A program made the position numbers and the translations under genes. A stretch of 64,000 nucleotides of DNA, taken from Candidatus Yaniella excrementavium (GTDB lineage: Bacteria; Actinomycetota; Actinomycetes; Actinomycetales; Micrococcaceae). The notes under the pieces are model-generated. The model was not told the origin of the DNA. It searched no databases and was given only the letters and a program-made list of their open reading frames with translations. The DNA lies in assembly GCA_019115865.1 (NCBI GenBank), contig DXCT01000094.1, positions 50,685-114,684 on the forward strand. The letters run 5' to 3'. This document shows, piece after piece, positions 46,190 to 54,614 of this stretch (position 1 is its first letter; each line of letters starts with the position of its first letter).

Positions 46190-46734
46190 TACAATTCGGA
46201 CCCGGAGCAGGTGTGTCCGTCGGGATCAATTGGGTGACCACAGTTGGCACAAATTGGACGACCTGCGGCCACGACTTCTTGGGTCCGTTTGGCAAATGCA
46301 CGGGCCATGCCGACTGGCATACGCACTCGGAGTAGCTCCTCAGACTCTGGTTCTTGCTGGGGAAGTTCCTCTTCAACGTCAGCATCGGGGAAAGCGTAAG
46401 CCTCTAGCACCACCTGGGACATGGTGGGATCCCAGCCGAGGTTCATGGAGCCGACCCGGAAGAGTTCGACCACTTCTTCCAGTGGTTCATTGTCAACGAG
46501 TTCCACGGGGGTATGCGCCGGCACGCTGTGTGGATTGCCGTCCAGGGTGCTGAGTTCGTCTAGCATCTCGTCGAACATTTCTGCTACCAGCGCCGCATGC
46601 TGTTTCTCGAGGGTGATGCTGGCTAACTGCGCTCCGGCACGCGCTTGTAAATAGAAGGTGCGTTCACCGGGTCTTCCGATGGTGCCGATAACAATGCGAT
46701 CGGGCCAATTAAACTCGTGGACTGTAGTGGGCAT
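46189..46734 (-). CDS. DUF3090 family protein with C-terminal zinc ribbon
   Basis: This 181-residue protein begins MPTTVHEFNWPDRIVIGTIG and contains ERTFYLQARAGAQLASITLEKQ, hallmarks of DUF3090. The C-terminus CANCGHPIDPDGHTC could bind zinc. The role is unknown. It lies between the phosphatase gene (24 bases upstream) and the SCO1664 gene (one-base overlap), so the trio is one transcription unit. Confidence 0.92.
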   Translation of the reverse strand: MPTTVHEFNWPDRIVIGTIGRPGERTFYLQARAGAQLASITLEKQHAALVAEMFDEMLDELSTLDGNPHSVPAHTPVELVDNEPLEEVVELFRVGSMNLGWDPTMSQVVLEAYAFPDADVEEELPQQEPESEELLRVRMPVGMARAFAKRTQEVVAAGRPICANCGHPIDPDGHTCSGSEL

Positions 46735-46758
46735 TTTAATATCCTAGACCGGTTGCGT

Positions 46759-47451
46759 TCATGATGCTTGGTGACCTGCTCCTCCGCCTACAGGAGCCTG
46801 AGAATGCTGTATTCCAGGAGCAAGCCAAGACAGATCTCCGGACTCGGTGTTGACCGAGTACACTCGCGGGCCATTTGCGCTGTAATGCACAATTGAGGCA
46901 GAAGCCGGGCCAACGCTGAGCCGTTGAAAGAGGTCAAGGTGCATCCCTAAGGCATCGGCGAGGATGGATTTAATAAGGTCCCCGTGGCTGACGGCTGCCC
47001 ATACAGCGCTTGTTCCGTGCGCAGCTTCGAAGGCTGCGTCGTGATGTCGAATGGCCGACACCGCCCGTGCTTGCATTCCGGCCATGGATTCGCCATCTGG
47101 GAAAGTCACCGCTGACGGGTGTGACTGCACCTGCGACCATAGCTTTTCAGTTGCCAATTCGGTCAGCGAACTGCCTTGCCAGATACCGTAATCACATTCG
47201 GTCAAGTTGGTTTCGGTCAGCAGATCGGGTGGTGCCGCCTGGCGGTCCAGGAGAGCCTGGGCGGTCTGAACACATCGTTCCAGCGGGCTGGAAACCACGC
47301 CGGCTAGCGGTAGTGGAGCTAAGCGATCTGCGGTGTGTGCGACCTGTTCGTGTCCGGTCTCATCGAGTTTGACCCCGGGGGACCGGCCTGCCAGCACTCC
47401 GGTGGCATTGGCTGTGGTGCGGCCGTGCCGCACAAGAATAACTGTGGCCAT
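46759..47451 (-). CDS. Histidine phosphatase family protein (MSMEG_4193 type)
   Basis: This 230-residue member of the phosphoglycerate-mutase-like superfamily has its catalytic RHG motif in ILVRHGRTTANATGVLAGRSPGVKLDETG and its second histidine in WAAVSHGDLIKSILADALG. Conserved arginine and glutamate appear in SSPLERCVQTAQ and ECDYGIWQG. The MSMEG_4193-type lineage is assigned because DUF3090 and SCO1664 genes follow, the usual actinobacterial trio. The substrate is unknown. Confidence 0.93.
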   Translation of the reverse strand: MATVILVRHGRTTANATGVLAGRSPGVKLDETGHEQVAHTADRLAPLPLAGVVSSPLERCVQTAQALLDRQAAPPDLLTETNLTECDYGIWQGSSLTELATEKLWSQVQSHPSAVTFPDGESMAGMQARAVSAIRHHDAAFEAAHGTSAVWAAVSHGDLIKSILADALGMHLDLFQRLSVGPASASIVHYSANGPRVYSVNTESGDLSWLAPGIQHSQAPVGGGAGHQAS

Positions 47452-47672
47452 GTACCCAGCCTAACCACGACCCCGTGACAAGGCGACTCCTCAACCGTTC
47501 GTCCGAACTGTTGTTGGTCTGATCGAAGCAGGCATCGAAGATGCCCATCAGGGGACTCCAGCAAGGCTACGATGAAATAGCTGGCTGAAAAATAAGCTCT
47601 CGTGACTTAACGACAAATATATCGACCTGTCCTACACGAAATCGCTAGATTAGAGTCACTGTCAACTACTGA

Positions 47673-48335
47673 ATGGGTACTATGTCTCGCTCCATCACTC
47701 ACAAAATAGTCCTAGCCTCAGCCATGATCACTGGTTTGGTATTGTCTGGGTGCTCTTCTGATGAAGAAGTTTCACCCGAGATAAAGCCGGTTACCAGTGA
47801 CGCGGCCACCGAACCAGAAAACGACATTCAAGTTCCCGACTCGTCAGCAACCCAAGAAGTCCCTGCGACAGACGGCGATGAATCACAGCAGCCGGGTATG
47901 GAAGATGCATTGACCGAACGGGAGCAGTTCATGGAGGATCAACAGCTCCCACTGGATGGTTCGCAGCTATCGGCCGTCACGCCAGAGCAAAAACAATTTA
48001 TCGAAGAGCAGCGTACTCACGTTGAGGAACAGGGCGGAGTGTGGAGCCCTGAGGCCGAGAGTCTGACGTTAGCTTTGACCGCTGATGCTTGTGAAACAGC
48101 AATCCTGAACAATCACGAAACCGAGGCGTCAACGGTTCAAATGCATATCGATACGTCGCCGCTGTTTCTCAGCCAGATTCCGGAAACACTTTCGGAGGCT
48201 GAACAAGCTCAGGCTCAGATGAGCATGGCAGACATTATGGTGTACGGCATGCAGCATATGTGTCCCGAGGATTTTCAGCAGTGGAGTGATGCTGTGATGG
48301 AACTACATCCGGAGTACTACGGTTCGCAGCAGTGA
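47673..48335 (+). CDS. Acidic lipoprotein of unknown function
   Basis: This 220-residue protein has a signal sequence ending in lipobox VLSGC near residue 27. A disordered acidic region rich in Glu, Gln and Asp follows (about 30-110), then a folded domain with three further cysteines or histidine clusters (ADACETAILNNHETEAST, QHMCPEDFQQW). It is predicted to be anchored on the outer face of the membrane. I recognise no family. The start may be ATG 47673 or 47682. Confidence 0.7.
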   Translation: MGTMSRSITHKIVLASAMITGLVLSGCSSDEEVSPEIKPVTSDAATEPENDIQVPDSSATQEVPATDGDESQQPGMEDALTEREQFMEDQQLPLDGSQLSAVTPEQKQFIEEQRTHVEEQGGVWSPEAESLTLALTADACETAILNNHETEASTVQMHIDTSPLFLSQIPETLSEAEQAQAQMSMADIMVYGMQHMCPEDFQQWSDAVMELHPEYYGSQQ

Positions 48336-48409
48336 CGTTCTCTAGAGACTCTCAGGTATGGTGAATACGACCTTTGATTTGCTCGTATCCGTTAGAGGAG
48401 GCTGTAGTC

Positions 48410-48850
48410 ATGAGTTTTAATGTCTATCTTTCCGGTGAGATCCATACCGATTGGCGCGACGAAATTCAACGTGGTGCGCAAGCCGCTGGCTTGGACGTGG
48501 TATTCACAGCGCCGGTGACCGATCACCCCGCTAGCGATGCTGCTGGCGATCACCTGGGCAAGCCGGATAACCAGTTCTGGCGCGACCATCAGTCTGCAAA
48601 AGTCAATGCGATTCGTACACGCACTCTGATTGAGAACAGCGATTTCGTGGTGGTCCGTTTTGGCGATCAGTACAAGCAATGGAACGCTGCCTTTGACGCC
48701 GGCTACTGTGCAGCGCTTGGCAAGCCGTATGTCACGCTGCATGACGAGGACATCGTTCATCCGCTCAAGGAAGTCGATGCTGAAGCGCAGGCCTGGTGCA
48801 CAACCACCGATCAAGTAGTAGAGACCTTGCGGTATGTGCTCAAAGCCTAG
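48410..48850 (+). CDS. YtoQ family protein
   Basis: This 146-residue protein matches YtoQ with VYLSGEIHTDWRDEI near the N-terminus, then VFTAPVTDHPASDAAGD and SDFVVVRFGDQYKQWNAAFDAGYCAALGKP. It resembles the nucleoside 2-deoxyribosyltransferase fold, but the function of YtoQ is not established. ATG 48410 has AGAGGAGG about nine bases upstream. It is followed about 100 bases later by a PfpI-like gene on the same strand. Confidence 0.9.
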   Translation: MSFNVYLSGEIHTDWRDEIQRGAQAAGLDVVFTAPVTDHPASDAAGDHLGKPDNQFWRDHQSAKVNAIRTRTLIENSDFVVVRFGDQYKQWNAAFDAGYCAALGKPYVTLHDEDIVHPLKEVDAEAQAWCTTTDQVVETLRYVLKA

Positions 48851-48952
48851 AACGTATTCATCACTGTGGTGGTTGAACATGACTTGCCAGGATGACGCGC
48901 GACTGTTTGGGTGGGCCATGAAGTCCAACATCAAGGACTCAAGGAGGTCTGT

Positions 48953-49510
48953 ATGACTGAAAACCTCAATGGACACACCATTGCCTTCGTTGCTACCGAT
49001 GGCGTTGAACAGGTGGAACTCACTTCGCCGTGGGAGGCCGTGAAGAACGCCGGAGCAACCCCTGTGCTGGTCTCAGACAAGCAAGGCAGCATTACCGCAA
49101 TGCAGGGCGATTGGGACCACGGGGATACTTTTACCGTGGATCGCAGCGTTAGCGAAGCAAAAGCTGAGGACTTCGATTCCGTCGTGCTACCCGGTGGCAC
49201 GTTGAACGCAGATACGCTGCGGACCAACGAAGACGTATTGCACTTCGTGCGCGAGTTTTTCTCCGCAAAGAAACCGGTCGCATCCATTTGTCATGGCCCG
49301 TGGTTGTTAATCAACGCCGGAGTCGTCGAAGGGCGAAAGGTCACCAGCGTCGATAAAATTTCTATCGACCTGAAAAACGCGGGTGCGAACTGGGTTGATC
49401 AGGAAGTTGTCGTCGATAACGGTCTGACAACGTCACGTAACCCGGGTGACCTTGAAGCATTCAACGCCAAACTCATTGAAGAAGCTGCGGAAGGTAAACA
49501 CCGCCAGTAA
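48953..49510 (+). CDS. PfpI/DJ-1 family protein (type 1 glutamine amidotransferase fold)
   Basis: This 185-residue protein has the nucleophile-elbow cysteine Cys113 in VASICHGPWLLINAGVVEGRKVTS and the conserved VVLPGGTLNADTLR. Such proteins act as proteases, deglycases or general stress proteins; which applies is unclear. ATG 48953 follows a perfect AAGGAGG. A good terminator lies 40 bases after the stop. Confidence 0.93.
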   Translation: MTENLNGHTIAFVATDGVEQVELTSPWEAVKNAGATPVLVSDKQGSITAMQGDWDHGDTFTVDRSVSEAKAEDFDSVVLPGGTLNADTLRTNEDVLHFVREFFSAKKPVASICHGPWLLINAGVVEGRKVTSVDKISIDLKNAGANWVDQEVVVDNGLTTSRNPGDLEAFNAKLIEEAAEGKHRQ

Positions 49511-49550
49511 ACCTGCGCGACATGATCATCCGCTAAGCGAAAAATCCTTG

Positions 49551-49582
49551 AGGCCCGTTACCTGCTGATTGGTAGCGGGCCT
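49551..49582 (+). terminator. Intrinsic terminator after PfpI-like gene
   Basis: A 12-bp stem (AGGCCCGTTACC with GGTAGCGGGCCT, one wobble) with an eight-base loop, running directly into TTTT. Confidence 0.85.
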
Positions 49583-49648
49583 TTTGCGTGCCACTACAAC
49601 TCCCTAGAGTTCCGCCCCACTGTTGAGACCAATAGCTTGATTGCTACG

Positions 49649-50155
49649 ATGATTGCCATGTGGCAATCATCGGATAGCAAAGCGTTTGCGTTAGCAATAC
49701 AACAGGCACAGAAATCCTTCGAGGAGGGTGGGCTACCCATCGGGTCCACGCTCGTTGATGGCAACGGCGAGATTATCGGGGTCGGACATAATCAGCGGGT
49801 ACAGTCAGCAGATCCGACAGCGCACGGTGAGATTTCATGTCTGCGCAATGCTGGACTTCGTAGCAACTACCTAGACTGCACCATCTTTACGACACTTGCA
49901 CCATGCTCAATGTGTACCGGTGCGATCCTGCTTTTCAAAATCCCACGGGTTGTTGTTGGCGAAGCGACGGCCTTCAAGGGAGACCTAGATAAGCTTCACG
50001 AGGCAGGTGTTGAAGTCATCATCATGGAAGATGCGCAGTGTATTGAACTCATGCAGCGCTTCATGGCAGATAATGCAGAAACCTGGAAAGCAGATATCGG
50101 CGAAGGGACTATCGCGGAACCAGAGCGAGGTGTGCACCGCGATGGCATCACCTGA
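49649..50155 (+). CDS. Cytosine deaminase-like zinc hydrolase, yeast Fcy1 type
   Basis: This protein of about 168 residues has the zinc site HGE at His59 (PTAHGEISCLRNAG) and PCSMC in TLAPCSMCTGAIL, as in the yeast-type cytosine deaminase. The closing W-x-x-DIGE (TWKADIGE) and the segment IPRVVVGEATAF also match the yeast enzyme as I remember it. The likely reaction is cytosine to uracil plus ammonia. TTG 49637, ATG 49649 or ATG 49658 could be the start. The next gene overlaps by 14 bases. Confidence 0.88.
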   Translation: MIAMWQSSDSKAFALAIQQAQKSFEEGGLPIGSTLVDGNGEIIGVGHNQRVQSADPTAHGEISCLRNAGLRSNYLDCTIFTTLAPCSMCTGAILLFKIPRVVVGEATAFKGDLDKLHEAGVEVIIMEDAQCIELMQRFMADNAETWKADIGEGTIAEPERGVHRDGIT

Positions 50156-50642
50156 AAACATTCTGCTGTACCTTCCCAAAGAGGAAGAACAACAGGTGCG
50201 CGAAATTTTTGCCAGGCTCCAGGAGCGTGGCTTTCCTACACAACACCAGACCCCGCACATCACCATTACATTTTCGCCATCAATGGCAGACGATGTTGTG
50301 GAACGTGCCGCAGCGTTACTACCACCGGTAATCCCCGCCAGTTTTCGCAGGGTCGGCACCGTCGTCTTCGGCACGAAACGAAAACAGACCGTTGCGTGGC
50401 TGCTTGAAACCACGGATGCCTTGGAGATTGCAGCTCGGGAGATTAGCGCGATGAACCCGGACGGTCGGGGACCGCGGTGGAATCCGCATTTGACGGTTGG
50501 ACTGCGGCTACCGCGTGAGATGGTGCCAGATTATATGCGGGCGCTCGACGAGGTCACGCCGCCTCGTTTCAAAGAACTCACTGCCGTACAAGCGGGGTTC
50601 TGGCAACCAGCGACCCAACAAGCGACTGTCCTGCCCGGGTGA
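50142..50642 (+). CDS. 2'-5' RNA ligase / cyclic phosphodiesterase family protein
   Basis: This 166-residue protein has the two HxT motifs of the 2H phosphoesterase superfamily: PHITI (His39) and PHLTV in the C-terminal half. These enzymes cleave or form 2'-5' or cyclic phosphate bonds in RNA or nucleotides; the physiological substrate is unknown. ATG 50142 overlaps the end of the deaminase gene by 14 bases, suggesting coupled translation. Confidence 0.85.
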   Translation: MASPENILLYLPKEEEQQVREIFARLQERGFPTQHQTPHITITFSPSMADDVVERAAALLPPVIPASFRRVGTVVFGTKRKQTVAWLLETTDALEIAAREISAMNPDGRGPRWNPHLTVGLRLPREMVPDYMRALDEVTPPRFKELTAVQAGFWQPATQQATVLPG

Positions 50643-50739
50643 AGCCTCGGCTGCCGTGTAATGACACGCCTATCTGATAATTTCGTGATCAGTGTACGAA
50701 TTCGACACTGTGTAGAAATCATCGAGTAGGCTGAAGTAT

Positions 50740-51099
50740 ATGGATTTTCTTTATGCACTCTTCTTATTCTTGCACTTCGTAGGTGCAGCTGCCTTGCTTG
50801 GTGGCTGGTTAGCACACTTTAGAACCCCCACTGTCGGTTACTGGCAGCATCTTGGTGCCTGGCTCCAGCTCATCAGCGGTCTCATGCTGGTTGGTCTGGC
50901 GGAAATGACAGCCGGTGATGATGGCGCGGGTCTAAATCACATGAAGATCGGTGTCAAAATCGTGATCTTGGTTGCCATCCTGGTCGCCGCAATCATCGGT
51001 CGACGGAAGGTGAAGCGCGGTGAAGAAGTCTCCACGGGTATTGCGCACGCAGTCGGTGGAATGACACTTATCAACGTCGCGATCGCTGTTTTTTGGTAA
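50740..51099 (+). CDS. Small four-helix membrane protein of unknown function
   Basis: This 119-residue protein has four hydrophobic segments (about 4-22, 35-55, 70-88 and 101-118) and a conserved-looking LFLHFVGAAALLGGWL start. The histidine in the first helix could bind heme or metal, but this is speculative. The ATG at 50740 lacks a clear ribosome-binding site; a TAGGCT box ends seven bases upstream, which would suit a leaderless transcript. A strong terminator follows. Confidence 0.7.
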   Translation: MDFLYALFLFLHFVGAAALLGGWLAHFRTPTVGYWQHLGAWLQLISGLMLVGLAEMTAGDDGAGLNHMKIGVKIVILVAILVAAIIGRRKVKRGEEVSTGIAHAVGGMTLINVAIAVFW

Positions 51100-51123
51100 A
51101 TCTTCATTTGGCGTCGACGCAGT

Positions 51124-51160
51124 AGGGCCTCGGTCATGCACAATGCATGACGGAGGCCCT
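51124..51160 (+). terminator. Intrinsic terminator after 119-residue membrane protein
   Basis: A 17-bp stem with one mismatch and a three-base loop, followed by TTTGCTTT. It is 25 bases after the stop codon. Confidence 0.88.
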
Positions 51161-51449
51161 TTGCTTTAACGTCTCTGGCCTTCAGCTGCGGTATTTGGCG
51201 GAAATCGTTGTGATACGAGCACAGCGAGCCTGTGCTGTCGGAAGCACGATTGCTACCAAGGCAGTCTGATACACGCGTTAGAGAAGAGCGTGGACAAACT
51301 GGAGTCGTGAGAGATGTGAATTGGTGTTTTTACGGAGCCGTATAAACGCGGTGGGGGAGTGCTTGACCAGGACGGTTACGAGCCAGGAGAGCAGTAGAGG
51401 TGGAGCCTGGTCAGTAATTCACCGTTGGCGCAAGCCGAGCGGTTCAACG
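51161..51449. other. Intergenic stretch without recognised features
   Basis: Between the terminator and the end of the convergent SDR gene I see no open frame with protein-like composition, no RNA element and no repeat. It may hold the 3' end of the SDR transcript. Confidence 0.4.
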
Positions 51450-52241
51450 CTAAACCGATTCCCAGATATCATCACCACGAGCTACAACGTCGTAGCCGCC
51501 GTCAGCAAAAATGATCTGACCGGTCATGCTGGAGTTTGCCGGCGACAGCAGGAAGACGTGTACTGCGGCAATGTTTTGCGCTTCTGAGGGACCATTGAAT
51601 GGGGTGGGCATTGCTTCCGCAGCCATTTTGCGGCCTTCATCGGAAGAGAAGAGTTCCTGGGTCATAGCAGTCTTTACTTGTCCCGGGCCTACAGCATTTA
51701 TGCCGATACCGGAGCCTGCAAATTCATCCGTGGCGGCGATCTGCCGTATCCAACGGGAGATGGCGCGCTTAGAGCTCGAGTAGTTGGCGTAGCCTATTTC
51801 AGGGCCGCGCTCTGCGAGTTCCTTGCCAAGTGTGATAGCTCCATCGACGTCGCCAGCCAGCAGTAAGTTCACAAGTTCTGGACTGTTGTGCTGCAAGGTT
51901 GCTGCAGAACTTGTGACGCTGACTCGAGGAGAGTCTGCTTTGGCCAGCAGTGGTTGGAGCGCTTTGATCAGAGCAACTGTGCCGAAGTAATTGATGCGAA
52001 GTGACAGCTCGGTTGGCGCAGAGACACCTGCGTTAGCAACCAGGCCATGAAGTACGCCACCGGTCCGGTCGCTGATGTCTTGGGCAACTCGGGCTACCGT
52101 TTTGAGGTCGCCCAGGTCACCGGTGATATCACCTTCATGCAGGTCAACACGAATGACGTCATCGCCCTGGGCTTCCAATAACTCGGCAGTAGCTCTGCCA
52201 ATTCCTGATGCGGATCCGGTAACCACGATGGTGCGTGTCAT
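51450..52241 (-). CDS. Short-chain dehydrogenase/reductase
   Basis: This 263-residue protein has the classical SDR motifs: GSASGIGRATAELL for NAD(P), LVANAGVSAP, and the active site YANYSSSKRAISRW (Y-x-x-x-K). The C-terminus, GQIIFADGGYDVVARGDDIWES, is typical of 3-alpha-hydroxysteroid dehydrogenase-like SDRs. ATG 52241 is preferred because the protein then begins MTRTIVVTG; an in-frame extension to 52310 adds a polar segment with no family match. The substrate is unknown. Confidence 0.9.
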   Translation of the reverse strand: MTRTIVVTGSASGIGRATAELLEAQGDDVIRVDLHEGDITGDLGDLKTVARVAQDISDRTGGVLHGLVANAGVSAPTELSLRINYFGTVALIKALQPLLAKADSPRVSVTSSAATLQHNSPELVNLLLAGDVDGAITLGKELAERGPEIGYANYSSSKRAISRWIRQIAATDEFAGSGIGINAVGPGQVKTAMTQELFSSDEGRKMAAEAMPTPFNGPSEAQNIAAVHVFLLSPANSSMTGQIIFADGGYDVVARGDDIWESV

Positions 52242-52709
52242 GAGTGTAGTATTCCCCAAATCTGTAGATGTCATGTGTTTTGCTCTGTGTGCCCTACTGA
52301 TGTGTTTCAAACCATCCAGGCAGCCATATCAGCGTCTAGCACACACCCTAGCAAAGGACGCGCGGGTGGCCGCTAGCCCACCCTGCTCGCTCCCGACTAT
52401 GCCACTGTCAGTTGGTTCGCGGTTGTCCGTCTGCTGTTGTGTTGCCGAAAGGCAGTTTCGGTATAGAACGATGCCCAGATGAGATCTCAGTAAAAGGCTG
52501 AAGAGGGCGTTCTGGACAAAATAGACTCTTCACCCGACCGTGAGGTAGTGCCGGATGGATTTTGAGACTGCACCCTAATCAGCGACCGTCATGGTACGAG
52601 CAGCAAGCACATGGTGCGATGTATTGCAGAACACCTGCGGTAGGTTAGGCGGCATAGAAGCACAATTCGGTGCAAAGACAATGCTTTCGTTGAACAGGTG
52701 CAAAGCTCG
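52242..52709. other. Intergenic stretch, probable divergent promoters
   Basis: This 468-base gap separates the divergent SDR and phosphodiesterase genes. I see no convincing gene, hairpin or operator. Minus-strand bases 52575-52698 encode a protein-like segment (NESIVFAPN...NLPQVF) that could be a decayed gene, but it has no start of its own. Confidence 0.35.
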
Positions 52710-53555
52710 ATGACAAAACCGTACTTGCCACCGTATTTCTCTGACTCGGTAGCCGCTAAAGCTGGTTGGCCCATTGGTCTTGCCCACCGCGGGGCCGATA
52801 CCCAACGCGAAAATACGATGTCTGCGGTGCGTGATGCCGTCGACTTGGGTTTCAACTATATCGAGGTCGATGTTCAGGCCAGTGCTGACGGTAAAGTCGT
52901 GGTATTTCATGATGACCAGCTCGACCGGATCACCACGGGCCGCGGCAAGATTTCCCAGTACACATGGCAACAATTGACGAAACTCAAAGTGCTAGGACCC
53001 CAGCCGCGAAATGAACAGGTTGGAGAGCCACTGGTGCTCATGGAGGAGTTGCTCAGGGCGTTTCCGACTACTCGCTTCAACGTGGATCTCAAAGACCTGG
53101 CCTCAGCAGCCCCGATGGTGGAGTTGTTGCGGCGCACGGCAGCATGGGACCGTGTGCTCATCGCCTCATTTCGGGATTCGCATCGTCGGGAGTTCTTCGC
53201 GCAGATCCGTAGGACTGATCCCGTGGTGGCGTCATCTGGCGGAGTTGAAACAATCGCTAAATTATTGATGGCACATCATCTCGGAATCTTGACCAGCGTT
53301 GTCCGATTGCTGCGTAAAAATCTACCGCTGCACGCCATTCAGGTACCTATTCGGCAGGGACCGATTCGAGTCGTCACCAAACGGTTCGTAGCTGCGTGCC
53401 ATCGGGCAGGCATCGCCGTGCACGTTTGGGTTGTGAACGATCAAGATCAGATGAGGCGATTGTTGGCGATCGGAGTCGATGGACTCGTGACAGATAACGG
53501 CCCTGGTCTTGCTGAAGTTCTTGAGGCACGTGATCAGTGGCCGCAATCGCCGTGA
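52710..53555 (+). CDS. Glycerophosphodiester phosphodiesterase family protein
   Basis: This 281-residue protein of the GDPD TIM-barrel family has the active site HRGADTQRENTMSA (His and Asn-Thr) with EVDVQASADGKVVVFHDDQLDR (metal-binding Glu and Asp, second His). The C-terminal VHVWVVNDQDQMRRLLAIGVDGLVTDNG completes the fold. It would hydrolyse glycerophosphodiesters to glycerol 3-phosphate and alcohols. No signal peptide is seen, so it is probably cytoplasmic. The start is ATG 52710, with GTG 52698 as an alternative. Confidence 0.93.
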   Translation: MTKPYLPPYFSDSVAAKAGWPIGLAHRGADTQRENTMSAVRDAVDLGFNYIEVDVQASADGKVVVFHDDQLDRITTGRGKISQYTWQQLTKLKVLGPQPRNEQVGEPLVLMEELLRAFPTTRFNVDLKDLASAAPMVELLRRTAAWDRVLIASFRDSHRREFFAQIRRTDPVVASSGGVETIAKLLMAHHLGILTSVVRLLRKNLPLHAIQVPIRQGPIRVVTKRFVAACHRAGIAVHVWVVNDQDQMRRLLAIGVDGLVTDNGPGLAEVLEARDQWPQSP

Positions 53556-53594
53556 GGCCTCGTTGTAGGAAGCTGAATATGTCATCCTGGGGGT

Positions 53595-54202
53595 ATGACA
53601 CAGCTACTGGTGATTCATCATGCTCCGACCCAGAGCGTTCAGCAATTGCTCGACGCCGCCATAAGGGGAGCGAACCATCCAGATATTGAAGGCGTCGAAG
53701 TTACCTCAGTGCCGGCACTGGCATGGGCCCGAGGAGAGGCCGACGAAACCACGATCCAGCAGGCTGCCGGCTACTTAATCATTACGCCTGCCAATTTTGG
53801 CTACATGAGTGGTGCTGTCAAACACGTCTTTGACAGCACCTTCTTGAAGATTGGTGGCTCACTGGATGCATCTGGTGGTGCAAGTGGAAACAGTGGCATC
53901 ATGCGCCGTCGTCCCTACGGGCTGGTGGTCCACGGTCGGTACGACACGACTGGTGCGGTGCGGTCGGTAGAGGGAATTGTTGGTGCGTTGGGGTGGCAAC
54001 TTGCCGGTGAGGTGCCGGAGATTCGACGGGGGATGTTACCGAAGAGCATCTGGCCGCCGCTGAGGACCTCGGGGCTACATTGGCTATTCCAACTAACGGA
54101 CTGGTAGATGCGAAAATCCCCCACGTGCGCACCAAGAAGCGTGGGGGATACAATGACTTTATCGGCTGGCCCTATGCAGGGTCTTCGGGAGATAGCTCGT
54201 GA
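53595..54202 (+). pseudogene. Flavodoxin-fold oxidoreductase, probably frameshifted near its C-terminus
   Basis: From ATG 53595 the frame encodes a flavodoxin-like protein: TQLLVIHHAPTQSVQQLL (FMN phosphate loop), ITPANFGYMSGAVKHVFDS and RRRPYGLVVHGRYDTTGAVRSVEGIVGALGW. At a run of five G (54028-54032) the sense switches: the original frame gives MLPKSIWPPLRTSGLHWL and stops at 54107. A frame one base away gives DVTEEHLAAAEDLGATLAI, the helix expected at the end of this fold, and is open to 54200. One lost G would explain it. Sequencing error remains possible. Confidence 0.75.
54117..54148 (+). terminator. 9-bp hairpin after or within the flavodoxin-like gene
   Basis: TCCCCCACG and CGTGGGGGA form a perfect stem around a 14-base loop, ten bases after the TAG that stops the original frame. 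It could end transcription of the flavodoxin-like gene. In the alternative frame it lies inside the coding region. Confidence 0.5.
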
Positions 54203-54393
54203 GTGTAGGTGTTATCTATTGAAAGGAGCGCGTAGTCTCCAGTGGCGTTGGAAATGGCAAGCATCTGTGCAGCACCCTTCTGCTTTACGTCCTCGAGCAG
54301 CCGTGAATAGCGCTCGTTAGCGTCCTCGAAGTTCGCAAAAGTTTTGTGATACGTATAATTCGATTTCGTGTCTGTGAAATGTAATGTAGCCAT
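54172..54393 (-). CDS. Small soluble protein of unknown function
   Basis: This 73-residue protein begins MATLHFTDTKSNYTYHKTF and continues with a charged helix (DANERYSRLLEDVKQKG) and a strand-rich end. It has no signal or membrane segment. ATG 54393 is chosen over an upstream extension to 54510 that is Cys/Arg-rich and unlikely. A TATATT box ends eight bases before the ATG, so a leaderless message is possible. It converges on the flavodoxin-like gene. Confidence 0.55.
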   Translation of the reverse strand: MATLHFTDTKSNYTYHKTFANFEDANERYSRLLEDVKQKGAAQMLAISNATGDYALLSIDNTYTHELSPEDPA

Positions 54394-54540
54394 ATCGTCA
54401 TAATATACAATGCGCCCGACATGTCTTACCAGTTGAGTGGCATTCTTGCACCAGCGATACCTGCCGCAAGACGAGGTACCAAGTATCAGGCACCGAATCG
54501 GTCTCAACAATATTGCCCGGTGAGGGAAGTTTCTGAGGTT

Positions 54541-54581
54541 AAAAAGCTCGGGCCCCGATGAAGAATCATCAGGGCCCGAGG
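54541..54581 (-). terminator. Intrinsic terminator of the LysM-NlpC/P60 gene
   Basis: On the minus strand a GC-rich stem (GCCTCGGGCCC... with ...GGGCCCGAGC) closes on a short loop and runs into TTTTT at 54545-54541. It lies 34 bases after the stop. Confidence 0.85.
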
Positions 54582-54614
54582 CTTCGATATCGAGCGTTAG
54601 CGCGCTAGTGCGGC

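Noticed and set aside
51321..51587. Plus-strand open frame overlapping the SDR gene
   Set aside because: It runs antisense into a clear SDR coding region and has no family resemblance.
52575..52973. Minus-strand open frame with a protein-like end (NESIVFAPN...NLPQVF)
   Set aside because: Most of it is antisense to the phosphodiesterase gene. The remaining 40 residues have no start and no family I can name, so it is noted only as a possible remnant.
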